A stretch of 11,609 bases of DNA from Bacteroidales bacterium GP2 (GTDB taxonomy: Bacteria; Bacteroidota; Bacteroidia; Bacteroidales; Muribaculaceae): the NCBI GenBank assembly GCA_001701115.1, contig DAAJ01000009.1, forward strand, positions 31,453-43,061. The letters are read 5' to 3'. The position numbers were made by a program, and so were the translations under genes. The notes under the pieces were generated by a model that made no database searches, was not told where the DNA came from, and saw nothing but the letters and a program-made list of their open reading frames with translations. Shown here in pieces: positions 1 through 7,529 of the stretch (position 1 is the stretch's first letter; each line of letters starts with the position of its first letter).

Positions 1-67
1 GGGGAGGATTGACCCTGTTGATTCCGGCGGCTATCTTTTTTTATTACCCATAACACCACATTATAAT
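1..67 (+). promoter_or_regulatory. partial trp operon leader region
   Basis: This is the only sequence visible upstream of trpB. It holds a GC-rich patch (CCGGCGGC, 24-31) followed closely by a T run (36-42) and then an A/T-rich stretch up to the trpB start. The T run after the GC patch could be the 3' half of an attenuator or terminator hairpin whose 5' half is outside the window. TATCTTTT (32-39) also matches seven of eight positions of the Bacteroides -7 consensus TAnnTTTG, but no TTTG lies at the expected distance upstream. I see no leader peptide with tandem Trp codons here. The reading as a regulatory region rests on position only. Confidence 0.3.
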
Positions 68-1273
68 ATGTCACAACATCACGCTCTATCTCCAACACCC
101 GATTCCAAAGGATATTATGGAAAATTCGGAGGGGCATTCATACCGGAAATCCTACATTCCAACGTGGAGAAACTTAACAAAGCATTCTCCTTGGCGGCAA
201 ACGATGCAGACTTCAACCGTGAGTACCGCGAACTGCTTAAAAACTATGTCGGCAGACCCTCACCTCTGTATCTGGCTAAATCACTCAGCAAAAAATATGG
301 TGCTGACATTTACCTGAAACGCGAAGACCTCAACCACACCGGCGCACATAAAATAAACAATGCGATTGGATCGGCGCTCCTTGCTAAACGGATGGGAAAA
401 ACCAGGATTATTGCTGAAACAGGTGCCGGGCAGCATGGAGTTGCCACAGCTACTGTTTGCGCCCTTATGGGATTGAAATGCGTGGTTTACATGGGAGCCA
501 CAGATGTGGCGCGTCAGCAACCGAATGTTGAGCGCATGAAAATGCTCGGAGCAGAGGTGATTCCTGTTAATTCCGGAAACTCTACTCTCAAGGATGCTAC
601 AAACGAAGCTATCAGGGACTGGTGCTGCAATCCTTCCGACACCTTTTATATTATAGGCAGTACTGTAGGACCTCATCCGTATCCGCTAATGGTTGCTTAC
701 TTCCAGTCTGTGATAAGCGAAGAGATAAAATCACAGCTGTTGGAGCAGACCGGCAATGAAAATCCCGATGCAATTATAGCCTGTGTCGGCGGCGGAAGCA
801 ATGCCGCGGGAGCTTTTTACCACTACATTGACTCGCCTGAGGTACGGCTAATTGCTGCGGAAGCGGCAGGACTCGGCGTAGACACTGATAAATCGGCAGC
901 GACTATCCGGCTTGGCAAAGAAGGCATTATCCACGGGGCAAGGACGCTTCTTATGCAGACACACGACGGACAGATTATCGAACCATACTCAATTTCCGCC
1001 GGGCTCGACTACCCGGGAATCGGACCCCTCCATGCTCACCTTGCATCCGTCGGGCGCACCGAAGTCATACCTGTAACTGACAGCGAGGCACTCGCCGCTG
1101 CATATTCGTTAACACGCGAAGAAGGCATTATCCCTGCACTCGAAAGCGCCCATGCACTCGCGGTTCTTGACAAAATGCAATTTGCTCCAGGAAGCACGGT
1201 TGTAATCAATCTTTCCGGCAGAGGGGACAAAGACCTTGCTACATATCTGGCAAACAAACCTCAGAATATTTGA
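68..1273 (+). CDS. trpB: tryptophan synthase beta chain
   Basis: This is the PLP-dependent beta subunit of tryptophan synthase, which condenses indole, channelled from TrpA, with L-serine to give L-tryptophan in the cytoplasm. At 401 residues it has the usual full length. The N-terminal GYYGKFGGAFIPE segment (16-27) is typical. HKINNA (94-99) carries the PLP-binding lysine K95, and ETGAGQHG (117-124) carries the catalytic glutamate E117. GGGSNA (241-246) is the phosphate-binding loop, SAGLDYPG lies at 310-317, and SGRGDKD (383-389) supplies the serine near the PLP ring nitrogen. It is the first gene of the operon, six genes away from trpA, a layout usual in Bacteroidetes. The ATG at 68 gives the expected N-terminus. 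The trpE start lies 19 bp after the stop codon. Identification is secure. Confidence 0.98.
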   Translation: MSQHHALSPTPDSKGYYGKFGGAFIPEILHSNVEKLNKAFSLAANDADFNREYRELLKNYVGRPSPLYLAKSLSKKYGADIYLKREDLNHTGAHKINNAIGSALLAKRMGKTRIIAETGAGQHGVATATVCALMGLKCVVYMGATDVARQQPNVERMKMLGAEVIPVNSGNSTLKDATNEAIRDWCCNPSDTFYIIGSTVGPHPYPLMVAYFQSVISEEIKSQLLEQTGNENPDAIIACVGGGSNAAGAFYHYIDSPEVRLIAAEAAGLGVDTDKSAATIRLGKEGIIHGARTLLMQTHDGQIIEPYSISAGLDYPGIGPLHAHLASVGRTEVIPVTDSEALAAAYSLTREEGIIPALESAHALAVLDKMQFAPGSTVVINLSGRGDKDLATYLANKPQNI

Positions 1274-1292
1274 ATCTGTAAAAACAGTCCGC

Positions 1293-2708
1293 ATGAAATA
1301 CAATATATCTACAATTGTAAAAACTATTCCGGCTGACCTTGAGACTCCCGTCGGGATATATCTTAAAATCCGTGATCTTTTCCCGGAATCGGCAATGCTT
1401 GAAAGTAGCGACTACCACGCTATAGAAGGCAGCACCTCAATTATCGGAGTTGAACCTGTGGCACAGTTCTGCGTGCAGGCAAACCACATTGTCCGCACAT
1501 ATCCGGACGGCACATCATCCTCCACTGAAATTATCCCCGGGGTAGATGTAGTTGAAGAATTGAAAAACTATATCCGCAGCTATTCGATATCCGGACCGGG
1601 ATCGGAATTGCAGAACGGTTTGCTGGGATTCACCGCTTACGATGCTGTGCGCTATTTCGACACTATAAGCATTCAGCCGAGAGAAAGGAAATTTGCCACC
1701 GTACCCGATATGCTTTATGTGCTTTACCGCTACCTCATCATTGTCAACCACTACAAAAATGAAATGACAGTGATAGAGAACCTTCCGGCAACCGGTTCAG
1801 CATCCGGCATGTCAAACCTCCTTGCTGTTCTCCGCAACCATTGTGTCAGCCAGTACGGTTTCTCACCGGCGGGTGATATCGAATCCTCGCTCACCGATGG
1901 GCAATATAAGGAAATTGTTGCCCAGGGCATCCAGCATGCAAAACGCGGAGACGTTTTCCAGGTTGTGCTGTCACGACGCTTCTCACAAGGATTCACAGGT
2001 GATGAATTTAATGTTTACCGCGCATTGCGCTGCGTCAATCCCTCACCGTACCTGTTCTATTTCGACTTCGGCGCATTCAAGGTATTCGGGTCATCACCCG
2101 AAACCCATCTCAGGGTTATCGGACGCACCGCATACATCGATCCTATTGCAGGGACATTCCGCAGGACAGGCGATGATGCACGCGACCGTGAACTTGCAGA
2201 AGCATTACTACTTGATGAAAAGGAAAACGCGGAGCATGTGATGCTCGTTGACCTTGCGCGCAACGATCTTGCGCGTGGAGGCGGCAAAGTCAGCATAGAA
2301 TTTCTCCGCCACATCCAGTATTATTCCCATGTAATACACATGGTATCAAGGGTAAAGGCTGAATTGCCTGATTCAGCGGACGCATACCGCCTCCTTGCCG
2401 GCACATTCCCCGCAGGAACACTCAGCGGCGCTCCGAAAATAAGGGCTATGCAGATTATTGACGCGCTCGAGCCACACAGCAGGGTAACTTACGGCGGCTG
2501 TATCGGTTATCTTGGCTTCAATGGAGACATAAACCAGGCAATAACCATCCGCAGTTTCCTCAGTTGCGGCAACCGGCTCTATTCACAGGCTGGCGCAGGA
2601 ATCGTGGCTCGGTCAAATCCGGCATCTGAACTCCAGGAAACGAATAATAAACTCGGCGCGCTCACAAAAGCGCTTGAATATGCAAAAACCTTCGGAAGCA
2701 ATAACTGA
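1293..2708 (+). CDS. trpE: anthranilate synthase component I
   Basis: This is the large subunit of anthranilate synthase. It makes anthranilate from chorismate, using ammonia from the TrpG glutaminase, as the first committed step of the pathway. The 471-residue product carries the chorismate-binding domain in its C-terminal half: PSPYLFYFDFG (250-260), GSSPE (266-270), PIAGTFRRTG (284-293), HVMLVDLARND (315-325), GTLSGAPKIRAM (375-386) and QAGAGIVA (432-439). The N-terminal MLESSD (36-41 region) matches the LLES element that binds tryptophan for feedback inhibition, so the enzyme is probably feedback-regulated. The ATG at 1293 is preferred to an in-frame ATG at 1236, because the longer form would add 19 residues and overlap trpB by 38 bp. 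The stop codon overlaps the trpG start in a TGATG arrangement, suggesting coupled synthesis of the two subunits. The PIAGTFRRT form, rather than PIAGTRPRG, is what I expect of Bacteroidetes. Confidence 0.97.
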   Translation: MKYNISTIVKTIPADLETPVGIYLKIRDLFPESAMLESSDYHAIEGSTSIIGVEPVAQFCVQANHIVRTYPDGTSSSTEIIPGVDVVEELKNYIRSYSISGPGSELQNGLLGFTAYDAVRYFDTISIQPRERKFATVPDMLYVLYRYLIIVNHYKNEMTVIENLPATGSASGMSNLLAVLRNHCVSQYGFSPAGDIESSLTDGQYKEIVAQGIQHAKRGDVFQVVLSRRFSQGFTGDEFNVYRALRCVNPSPYLFYFDFGAFKVFGSSPETHLRVIGRTAYIDPIAGTFRRTGDDARDRELAEALLLDEKENAEHVMLVDLARNDLARGGGKVSIEFLRHIQYYSHVIHMVSRVKAELPDSADAYRLLAGTFPAGTLSGAPKIRAMQIIDALEPHSRVTYGGCIGYLGFNGDINQAITIRSFLSCGNRLYSQAGAGIVARSNPASELQETNNKLGALTKALEYAKTFGSNN

Positions 2709-3286
2709 TGATTATGAAACTACTTGTATTTGACAACTACGATTCGTTCACATATAATATTGTGCACGCCCTGCGCGACCTTGGCGTTAATCCTGACGTT
2801 GTGAGAAACGACCGCATCACTCCGGAAGAGTGCGCCGCTTATGATAAAATAGTCATCTCTCCCGGACCGGGTATACCGTCCGAAGCCGGAGTGCTGCTCC
2901 CGATGATAAAACACTGTTCATCGCTTCCCTCGCCGATTCCCATGCTTGGAGTTTGCCTCGGGCATCAGGCTATTGCTGAAAGTTTCGGCGGCAGCCTCTA
3001 CAATCTTCCCGAAGTGTATCATGGCATTTCAACTACGGCTGACATAATTGCAGATTCACCTATTTTCAGCGGTCTCGGCAAGAAAGTGGATGTTGGGCGC
3101 TACCACTCATGGGCAGTAGATAAAGAAAGCTTGCCTGATTGCCTTGAAGTCACTGCCGTTGATTCAGAAGGTATCATAATGGCTTTGCAGCATAAGGTCC
3201 TCCCTGTTTACGGAGTGCAGTTCCACCCCGAATCCATCCTGACTCCGCAGGGAATGACAATTATAGAAAACTGGTTAAAACTCTGA
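2708..3286 (+). CDS. trpG: anthranilate synthase component II (glutamine amidotransferase)
   Basis: This is the class I glutamine amidotransferase subunit that hydrolyses glutamine and passes ammonia to TrpE. The 192-residue product begins with the diagnostic FDNYDSFTYN (8-17). SPGPGIPSEAG (51-61) forms the oxyanion-side loop. The nucleophile C83 lies in GVCLGHQA (81-88), and H173 and E175 in FHPES complete the triad. The HSWAVD segment (133-138) is typical of TrpG. It is a stand-alone domain, not fused to TrpD or TrpE. The ATG at 2708 shares its A with the trpE stop codon, which favours translational coupling. A second in-frame ATG at 2714 would give an equally plausible MKLLVFDNYDS start, two residues shorter. 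Because no pabB partner is adjacent, the protein could also serve p-aminobenzoate synthesis, but that is speculation. Confidence 0.97.
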   Translation: MIMKLLVFDNYDSFTYNIVHALRDLGVNPDVVRNDRITPEECAAYDKIVISPGPGIPSEAGVLLPMIKHCSSLPSPIPMLGVCLGHQAIAESFGGSLYNLPEVYHGISTTADIIADSPIFSGLGKKVDVGRYHSWAVDKESLPDCLEVTAVDSEGIIMALQHKVLPVYGVQFHPESILTPQGMTIIENWLKL

Positions 3287-3289
3287 CAA

Positions 3290-4285
3290 ATGAAAAAATT
3301 ACTTGATAAAATGTTCCGCCATGACAACCTCACCCGCAATGAAGCATCTGAGGTGATGGAAAAAATCGCGGAAGGCAAATACAACGACTGTGAGCTATCC
3401 GCATTCATGACGGTTTTCCTCATGCGTGGAATTACCACTGAAGAGCTTGCCGGATTTCGCGATGCAATATTGCGCCGAAGGCTCAATGTAGCTATCGGAG
3501 GTGACAATGTTGTTGACATAGTAGGCACAGGCGGTGACGGCAAGAACACTTTCAACATTTCCACCTGCACCTGTTTTGTTGTTGCTGGCACAGGGCGAAA
3601 AGTTGTCAAGCACGGCAACTATGGAGCAAGTTCTGTTTCCGGCGCGTCAAACGTGCTTGAGCACCATGGAGTAAAATTCACTGCGGACAATGACATTCTT
3701 TCCAAATCACTCGAAGAAAGCGGAGTGTGCTACCTTCATGCTCCATTCTTCTCCCCCGCCCTGAAAAGTGTCGCCGCTGCTCGAAAAGCCCTTGGGGTAA
3801 GGACATTTTTCAACATGCTCGGACCGCTCGTAAACCCGGTTATGCCTCGCAACCAATTGCTTGGCGTGTATAATCTGAAACTGATGCGGCTTTACCACTA
3901 TCTTGCACAAGAAGAAGGCTTCAGATGCACTGTCGTGCACTCGCTTGACGGCTATGATGAAATTTCACTCACATCACCTTTTAAAGTTGCTTCACCGGAC
4001 GGCGAAAAAATATATACTCCTGAAGAAATAGGTTTTGAAACCGCAGCGCAAGCCGACCTTTATGGAGGCGACACTATAGCTGAAGCGTCAGCGATTTTCG
4101 ATAATGTGCTTTCCGGAAAGTCCACATTACCCCAGAAAAACTGTGTCCTTGCAAACGCTGCATTCGCTATCACGACCCTTGAACCGGAATTGCCGCTGGA
4201 AGCAGCAATAGCACAGGCAAGAGAATCGCTTGACAGCGGAGCTGCAAAGGAGTGCTTCAAGAAATTCATTGAAATAAACAGTTGA
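3290..4285 (+). CDS. trpD: anthranilate phosphoribosyltransferase
   Basis: This enzyme transfers the phosphoribosyl group of PRPP to anthranilate. The 331-residue product has the family's usual length, with a helical N-terminal domain (about 1-70) followed by the phosphoribosyltransferase domain. GTGGDGKNTFNIST (79-92) is the PRPP-binding glycine loop. KHGNYGASSVSGASNVLE (107-124) corresponds to the canonical KHGNRAASSKSGSADVLE, with Y111 in place of arginine and V116 in place of lysine. RTFFNMLGPLVNP (171-183) is typical, and D223/E224 in GYDEIS match the Mg-PRPP acidic pair. R165 matches the anthranilate-contacting arginine. S155 sits where most homologues I know have a histidine (HPAMK or HTGFR), ten residues before that arginine. 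The gene begins 3 bp after trpG and ends 4 bp before trpC, so it is certainly within the operon. Confidence 0.97.
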   Translation: MKKLLDKMFRHDNLTRNEASEVMEKIAEGKYNDCELSAFMTVFLMRGITTEELAGFRDAILRRRLNVAIGGDNVVDIVGTGGDGKNTFNISTCTCFVVAGTGRKVVKHGNYGASSVSGASNVLEHHGVKFTADNDILSKSLEESGVCYLHAPFFSPALKSVAAARKALGVRTFFNMLGPLVNPVMPRNQLLGVYNLKLMRLYHYLAQEEGFRCTVVHSLDGYDEISLTSPFKVASPDGEKIYTPEEIGFETAAQADLYGGDTIAEASAIFDNVLSGKSTLPQKNCVLANAAFAITTLEPELPLEAAIAQARESLDSGAAKECFKKFIEINS

Positions 4286-4289
4286 CACC

Positions 4290-5075
4290 ATGAGCGACAT
4301 CCTCCAGACAATACTCAGGGCAAAGAAAGATGAAGTAAATGCCATAAAATCAATTTATGGCGAGTCCGCTTTGCGCAATGCCGCACTGACCTGTCCGCGC
4401 AAAACAGTTTCATTGAAGCAATCCATACTTTCAGGGAGCGGAATAATCGCTGAATTCAAACGCCGTTCCCCGTCTAAAGGGGAAATCTTCCCAGCGGCAG
4501 ATGTGGCGGTTGTCACAGCGCAATATGAAGCCGGAGGTGCCAGCGGGTGCTCTGTCCTTACCGATACACGTTTCTTCGGAGGTGCATTAACCGATTTTGC
4601 CATAGCACGCCAAACCGTAGGCATTCCTCTGCTCCGGAAGGATTTTGTTATTGATCCGGTACAGATTTACATGGCGCGGATTTACGGCGCGGATGCTATT
4701 CTGCTGATTGCCTCAGCACTTGAAAAAGAGGAGATAGAGTATCTATGCGGTGTTGCAAAAGACCTTTCGCTTGAGGTGCTTCTGGAACTCCATAATCATG
4801 GAGAGATTGAAAAATGGACTCCGCTCGCTGACATGACCGGAGTAAACAGCCGTAACCTCCGCAATTTCTCAACCTCGCTTGACACCGCGGCGCAATTTGC
4901 CTCACTGCTGCCTAAAGAATCCGTAAAGATTGCAGAAAGTGGAATCCATTCACCGCAAGATATTGCAATGCTGCGTGAAAAAGGATACAGCGGGTTCCTT
5001 ATTGGTGAAGCATTCATGTCAACCCCGCAACCGGGTGAAACACTTAAAAGATTTATCAATGACTCAAAGCAATAA
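4290..5075 (+). CDS. trpC: indole-3-glycerol phosphate synthase
   Basis: This is the single-domain (beta/alpha)8 enzyme that closes the indole ring, converting 1-(2-carboxyphenylamino)-1-deoxyribulose 5-phosphate to indole-3-glycerol phosphate with loss of CO2 and water. The 261-residue product has the standard motifs. IAEFKRRSPSKG (53-64) carries the catalytic E55 and K57. LLRKDFV (114-120) carries the general-acid lysine K117. The EVLLELH strand (162-168) supplies the catalytic glutamate. GVNSRNL (184-190) and AESGI (215-219) bind the substrate and its phosphate. It is not fused to TrpF, unlike in Escherichia coli. Its last 17 bases overlap the start of trpF. Confidence 0.97.
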   Translation: MSDILQTILRAKKDEVNAIKSIYGESALRNAALTCPRKTVSLKQSILSGSGIIAEFKRRSPSKGEIFPAADVAVVTAQYEAGGASGCSVLTDTRFFGGALTDFAIARQTVGIPLLRKDFVIDPVQIYMARIYGADAILLIASALEKEEIEYLCGVAKDLSLEVLLELHNHGEIEKWTPLADMTGVNSRNLRNFSTSLDTAAQFASLLPKESVKIAESGIHSPQDIAMLREKGYSGFLIGEAFMSTPQPGETLKRFINDSKQ

Positions 5076-5751
5076 AACCTCCACTCCGCACCGCGACAGG
5101 TTCATAAAAGTCTGTGGCAACTGCAACGAAGAAAATCTCCGCCAGGTTTCGGCGCTAACCCCTATGATGATGGGATTTATCTTCACAGACAAATCACCCC
5201 GGTGCGCAAACGACCTCGACCCGGAAATTGTCAAATCGCTTCCGGAATACATAATACCCGTAGGAGTATTCCTGAATGCAGATGAGGAAACAATAAGAGC
5301 AACCGCAGGGAAGTTCGGCATCAAGCATCTGCAGCTCCACGGCAACGAATCGCCAGATTTATGCAAACGGCTGCAAGACAGCGGGTACAAAGTATTCAAA
5401 ACAATCCATGTCGGCAACTCTCTCCCCACTGGACTGATTGACGAGTATAATGGGAGCGTTGATATGTTTGTTTTCGACACACTCACGGAAAAGGCTGGCG
5501 GAAGCGGACTCAAATTCGACTGGAACCTGCTCGAAAATTACAATGCTGATGCTCCATATCTTATTGGAGGCGGTGTTTCACCGGATGACATTGACAATAT
5601 TGTCGCTGCAATGCGACCACACATGGCTGGAATCGACATTAACAGCCGGTTTGAAACTTCACCCGGCATTAAAGACATCCGTGTGCTCACACATTTTATT
5701 TTATCCTTAAGAAAATTCAACGAAGATGAACCGAGTTACATCACTTTTTAA
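5059..5751 (+). CDS. trpF: phosphoribosylanthranilate isomerase
   Basis: This TIM-barrel enzyme performs the Amadori rearrangement of N-(5-phosphoribosyl)anthranilate to the TrpC substrate. The product is 230 residues. IKVCGNC (16-22) contains the catalytic cysteine C19, and VFDT (138-141) contains the catalytic aspartate D139. LQLHG (91-95), KAGGSGLKFDW (145-155), IGGGVSPDDI (169-178) and GIDINSRFETSPGIKD (191-206) are family signatures that bind substrate and phosphate. The ATG at 5059 is chosen because the open frame further upstream, to 4930, lies wholly inside trpC, and this start gives a 17-bp overlap like the other tight junctions. It leaves a polar extension of about 13 residues before the first barrel strand. 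The 3' end overlaps trpA by 26 bp. Confidence 0.95.
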   Translation: MTQSNKTSTPHRDRFIKVCGNCNEENLRQVSALTPMMMGFIFTDKSPRCANDLDPEIVKSLPEYIIPVGVFLNADEETIRATAGKFGIKHLQLHGNESPDLCKRLQDSGYKVFKTIHVGNSLPTGLIDEYNGSVDMFVFDTLTEKAGGSGLKFDWNLLENYNADAPYLIGGGVSPDDIDNIVAAMRPHMAGIDINSRFETSPGIKDIRVLTHFILSLRKFNEDEPSYITF

Positions 5752-6505
5752 CCGCAAAGGCTCAGATATCCTTTCAGTATATTTCACCGCCGGGTATCCG
5801 ACAGTTGAATCGACAGCCGAAATCATAAACGCCCTTGACAAAGCCGGGATTGACATGATTGAGGTGGGCGCTCCGTTCAGCGACCCTATGGCGGACGGTC
5901 CTGTAATCCAAGGGAGCTCTACAGAAGCCCTCCGCCAGGGAATGACACTGGAGAAACTGTTTGAACAGGTGGAGAAAGCACGCAAAACCTCTCCTGACAT
6001 TCCGCTTGTGCTTATGGGCTATCTTAACCCGATGATGCAGTACGGCTACCGGCGCCTGTTTGAGCGATGCGAAAGCGCGGGAATCGATGCGCTAATCATC
6101 CCGGATTTGCCTATGGAGGAATACCTTGCTGAAATACATCCTCTCAGCATCGAATTCAACAAACCTGTGATTATGCTCATCACTCCTGAAACATCTGAAG
6201 AGAGAATCAGGGAAATAGATTCATTTGCAAGCGGATTCATTTATATGGTGAGCAGCGCAAGCACCACCGGCACCCGCACTGAAGGATTCTCGGAAGAGCA
6301 GACTGGTTATTTCAAGCGCATAAACGGCATGAACCTGCGAAATCCGCGCCTGATTGGATTCGGCATCAGCGACCCTGTTACAAGAAAACAGGCAAACAGC
6401 CACTCCTCCGGGGCGATTATCGGTTCGCTTTTTATCAAATGCCTCAGCCGCAACGATTCACCGGCAGAAGCGGTTGCCGACCTTCTTAAGACTGTGGGGT
6501 TGTAA
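5726..6505 (+). CDS. trpA: tryptophan synthase alpha chain
   Basis: This subunit cleaves indole-3-glycerol phosphate to indole and glyceraldehyde 3-phosphate and passes the indole to TrpB. The 259-residue TIM barrel begins with the typical YFTAGYP strand (19-25). The catalytic glutamate E46 is in IEVGAPFSDPMADGP (45-59), and D57 in the same motif is the second catalytic residue. VLMGYLNP (95-102), IIPDLPMEE (124-132), SSASTTG (176-182, flexible loop 6) and GFGISDP (211-217) are further signatures. The SSASTTG form of loop 6, rather than SRAGVTG, fits Bacteroidetes. It is the last gene of the operon. Its final 20 bases overlap the 3' end of the convergent S41 protease gene, so trp transcripts must end inside that gene unless they are stopped very early. 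Confidence 0.97.
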   Translation: MNRVTSLFNRKGSDILSVYFTAGYPTVESTAEIINALDKAGIDMIEVGAPFSDPMADGPVIQGSSTEALRQGMTLEKLFEQVEKARKTSPDIPLVLMGYLNPMMQYGYRRLFERCESAGIDALIIPDLPMEEYLAEIHPLSIEFNKPVIMLITPETSEERIREIDSFASGFIYMVSSASTTGTRTEGFSEEQTGYFKRINGMNLRNPRLIGFGISDPVTRKQANSHSSGAIIGSLFIKCLSRNDSPAEAVADLLKTVGL

Positions 6506-7523
6506 GCAGCCTTATGGCAAAATCAAGAATAGTGTCCTTGCCGGCGTATTCGTCGGCAGGGCTCATATCTACCGCACAGCCAGGGGATGGTTCAACTCCA
6601 AATTCTGTGAGGGTGCCATCCGGAGCATAAACCGGGCAAGCTGAAAACCTTATACCCCACCCTGCAGGAAGCTCAGCAGAGAAAGGCATTCCTGAGCCGC
6701 CGCCTGTGGTAGCGCCAACAAGCTTCACATTAGGCAGCGACTTCATTACTGTTGCAAAATAATTGGCAGCAGAGAAAGTGGAGCGGTTTGTAAGCACCAC
6801 CACAGGTTTTCCCCAGAGCCAGTGCCCCGCCTCTACCGGTTTCAGCTTTATCTCAAACGGTTCTGAAAAATCTGAATGCCCCGGACCTGTTTTATGTGAA
6901 ATGTATCCTGCGCAAATCTCCTCGCCGATAAAATGTGAAATCAGATTGTCGGCATTAGTCATATTTCCGCCGCCATTGTCGCGAATGTCAATAATGAGGG
7001 CTGATGCCATTTCAAACGATGCAAAGATATTGTCGATATTTCCATGCCCAAGACCAGATTCAAATGAAGGAACACGCAGATAGCCCACATTGCATGGCAG
7101 AAGGAAATAATATACGGAGCCAAGTTGCGAATAATGGAAATAGAGGTAATTCTCCTCAACAAGACGTGCATTATAGTTCTGAGGGTAATCGGTCCACCAC
7201 TGGCGGTAGTATGATGTTTCAAAAGGAGCCGCGAGATTCACATGCCCATCCCTCAGCTCATCAAGCATCGCCGCCATTATCCTGAACAGCTGCTTTGTAT
7301 TTTTTGCTTTCGCCGCCTGAGGGCGGTATTTCGCTTTCATCTCGTTCCAGTCAACACCCTTCTCTTCAAAGAAGCAATAATGTTCATCCATTATCTTCCA
7401 CAGCATTTCAAAATTGCTCGCAGCCGTGTTGCCCGGCTCTTCTATTTTGTGGCAACCGGCAATACCGGCAAGCATAATGGCAAATGCTCCAAAAACGAGT
7501 ATCTTTCCGAGAGTCTTTTTCAT
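6486..7523 (-). CDS. S41 family peptidase, predicted lipoprotein
   Basis: This is a predicted serine protease of the S41 (C-terminal processing/tricorn core) superfamily, anchored in the envelope. The 345-residue product starts with a lipoprotein signal: MKK, a hydrophobic run, then IAGC with the lipidated cysteine at 24. A helical N-terminal segment leads to LRDGHVNL (90-97), whose H94 matches the catalytic histidine of tricorn-type members. IIDIRDNGGGN (177-187) is the oxyanion region. NRSTFSAANYF (246-256) carries the likely nucleophile S251, and TEFGVEP (306-312) has a glutamate at the position of the third tricorn catalytic residue. I see no clear PDZ domain, which many S41 proteases use to bind substrate. 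It is the third gene of a topoisomerase, DUF3316-like, S41 run, 6 bp after its neighbour. Its substrate is unknown. Family assignment is strong; the catalytic roles are inferred from motif positions. Confidence 0.88.
   Translation of the reverse strand: MKKTLGKILVFGAFAIMLAGIAGCHKIEEPGNTAASNFEMLWKIMDEHYCFFEEKGVDWNEMKAKYRPQAAKAKNTKQLFRIMAAMLDELRDGHVNLAAPFETSYYRQWWTDYPQNYNARLVEENYLYFHYSQLGSVYYFLLPCNVGYLRVPSFESGLGHGNIDNIFASFEMASALIIDIRDNGGGNMTNADNLISHFIGEEICAGYISHKTGPGHSDFSEPFEIKLKPVEAGHWLWGKPVVVLTNRSTFSAANYFATVMKSLPNVKLVGATTGGGSGMPFSAELPAGWGIRFSACPVYAPDGTLTEFGVEPSPGCAVDMSPADEYAGKDTILDFAIRLLTTPQS
6536..6561 (+). other. hairpin downstream of trpA, in + strand RNA
   Basis: Arms CCTTGCCGGCG (6536-6546) and CGTCGGCAGGG (6551-6561) can pair over 11 bp, with two G-U wobbles, around a four-base TATT loop in + strand RNA. 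It begins 30 bases after the trpA stop codon. On the minus strand the two wobbles become A-C mismatches, so the fold favours the trp transcript. There is no T run after it, so it is not a standard intrinsic terminator. It lies inside the S41 protease coding region and may be chance. It might protect or define the 3' end of trp mRNA. Confidence 0.35.
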
Positions 7524-7529
7524 AGGATA

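Noticed and set aside
281..676. A 131-codon minus-strand open frame inside trpB
   Set aside because: It is a shadow of trpB with no recognisable domain or start context.
1236..1292. Upstream start that would lengthen TrpE by 19 residues
   Set aside because: It lies mostly inside trpB, and the added residues do not resemble a TrpE N-terminus; the ATG at 1293 gives the normal length.
4930..5058. Upstream start that would lengthen TrpF by 43 residues
   Set aside because: The added part is out-of-frame trpC sequence; the ATG at 5059 already leaves a short extension before the first barrel strand.
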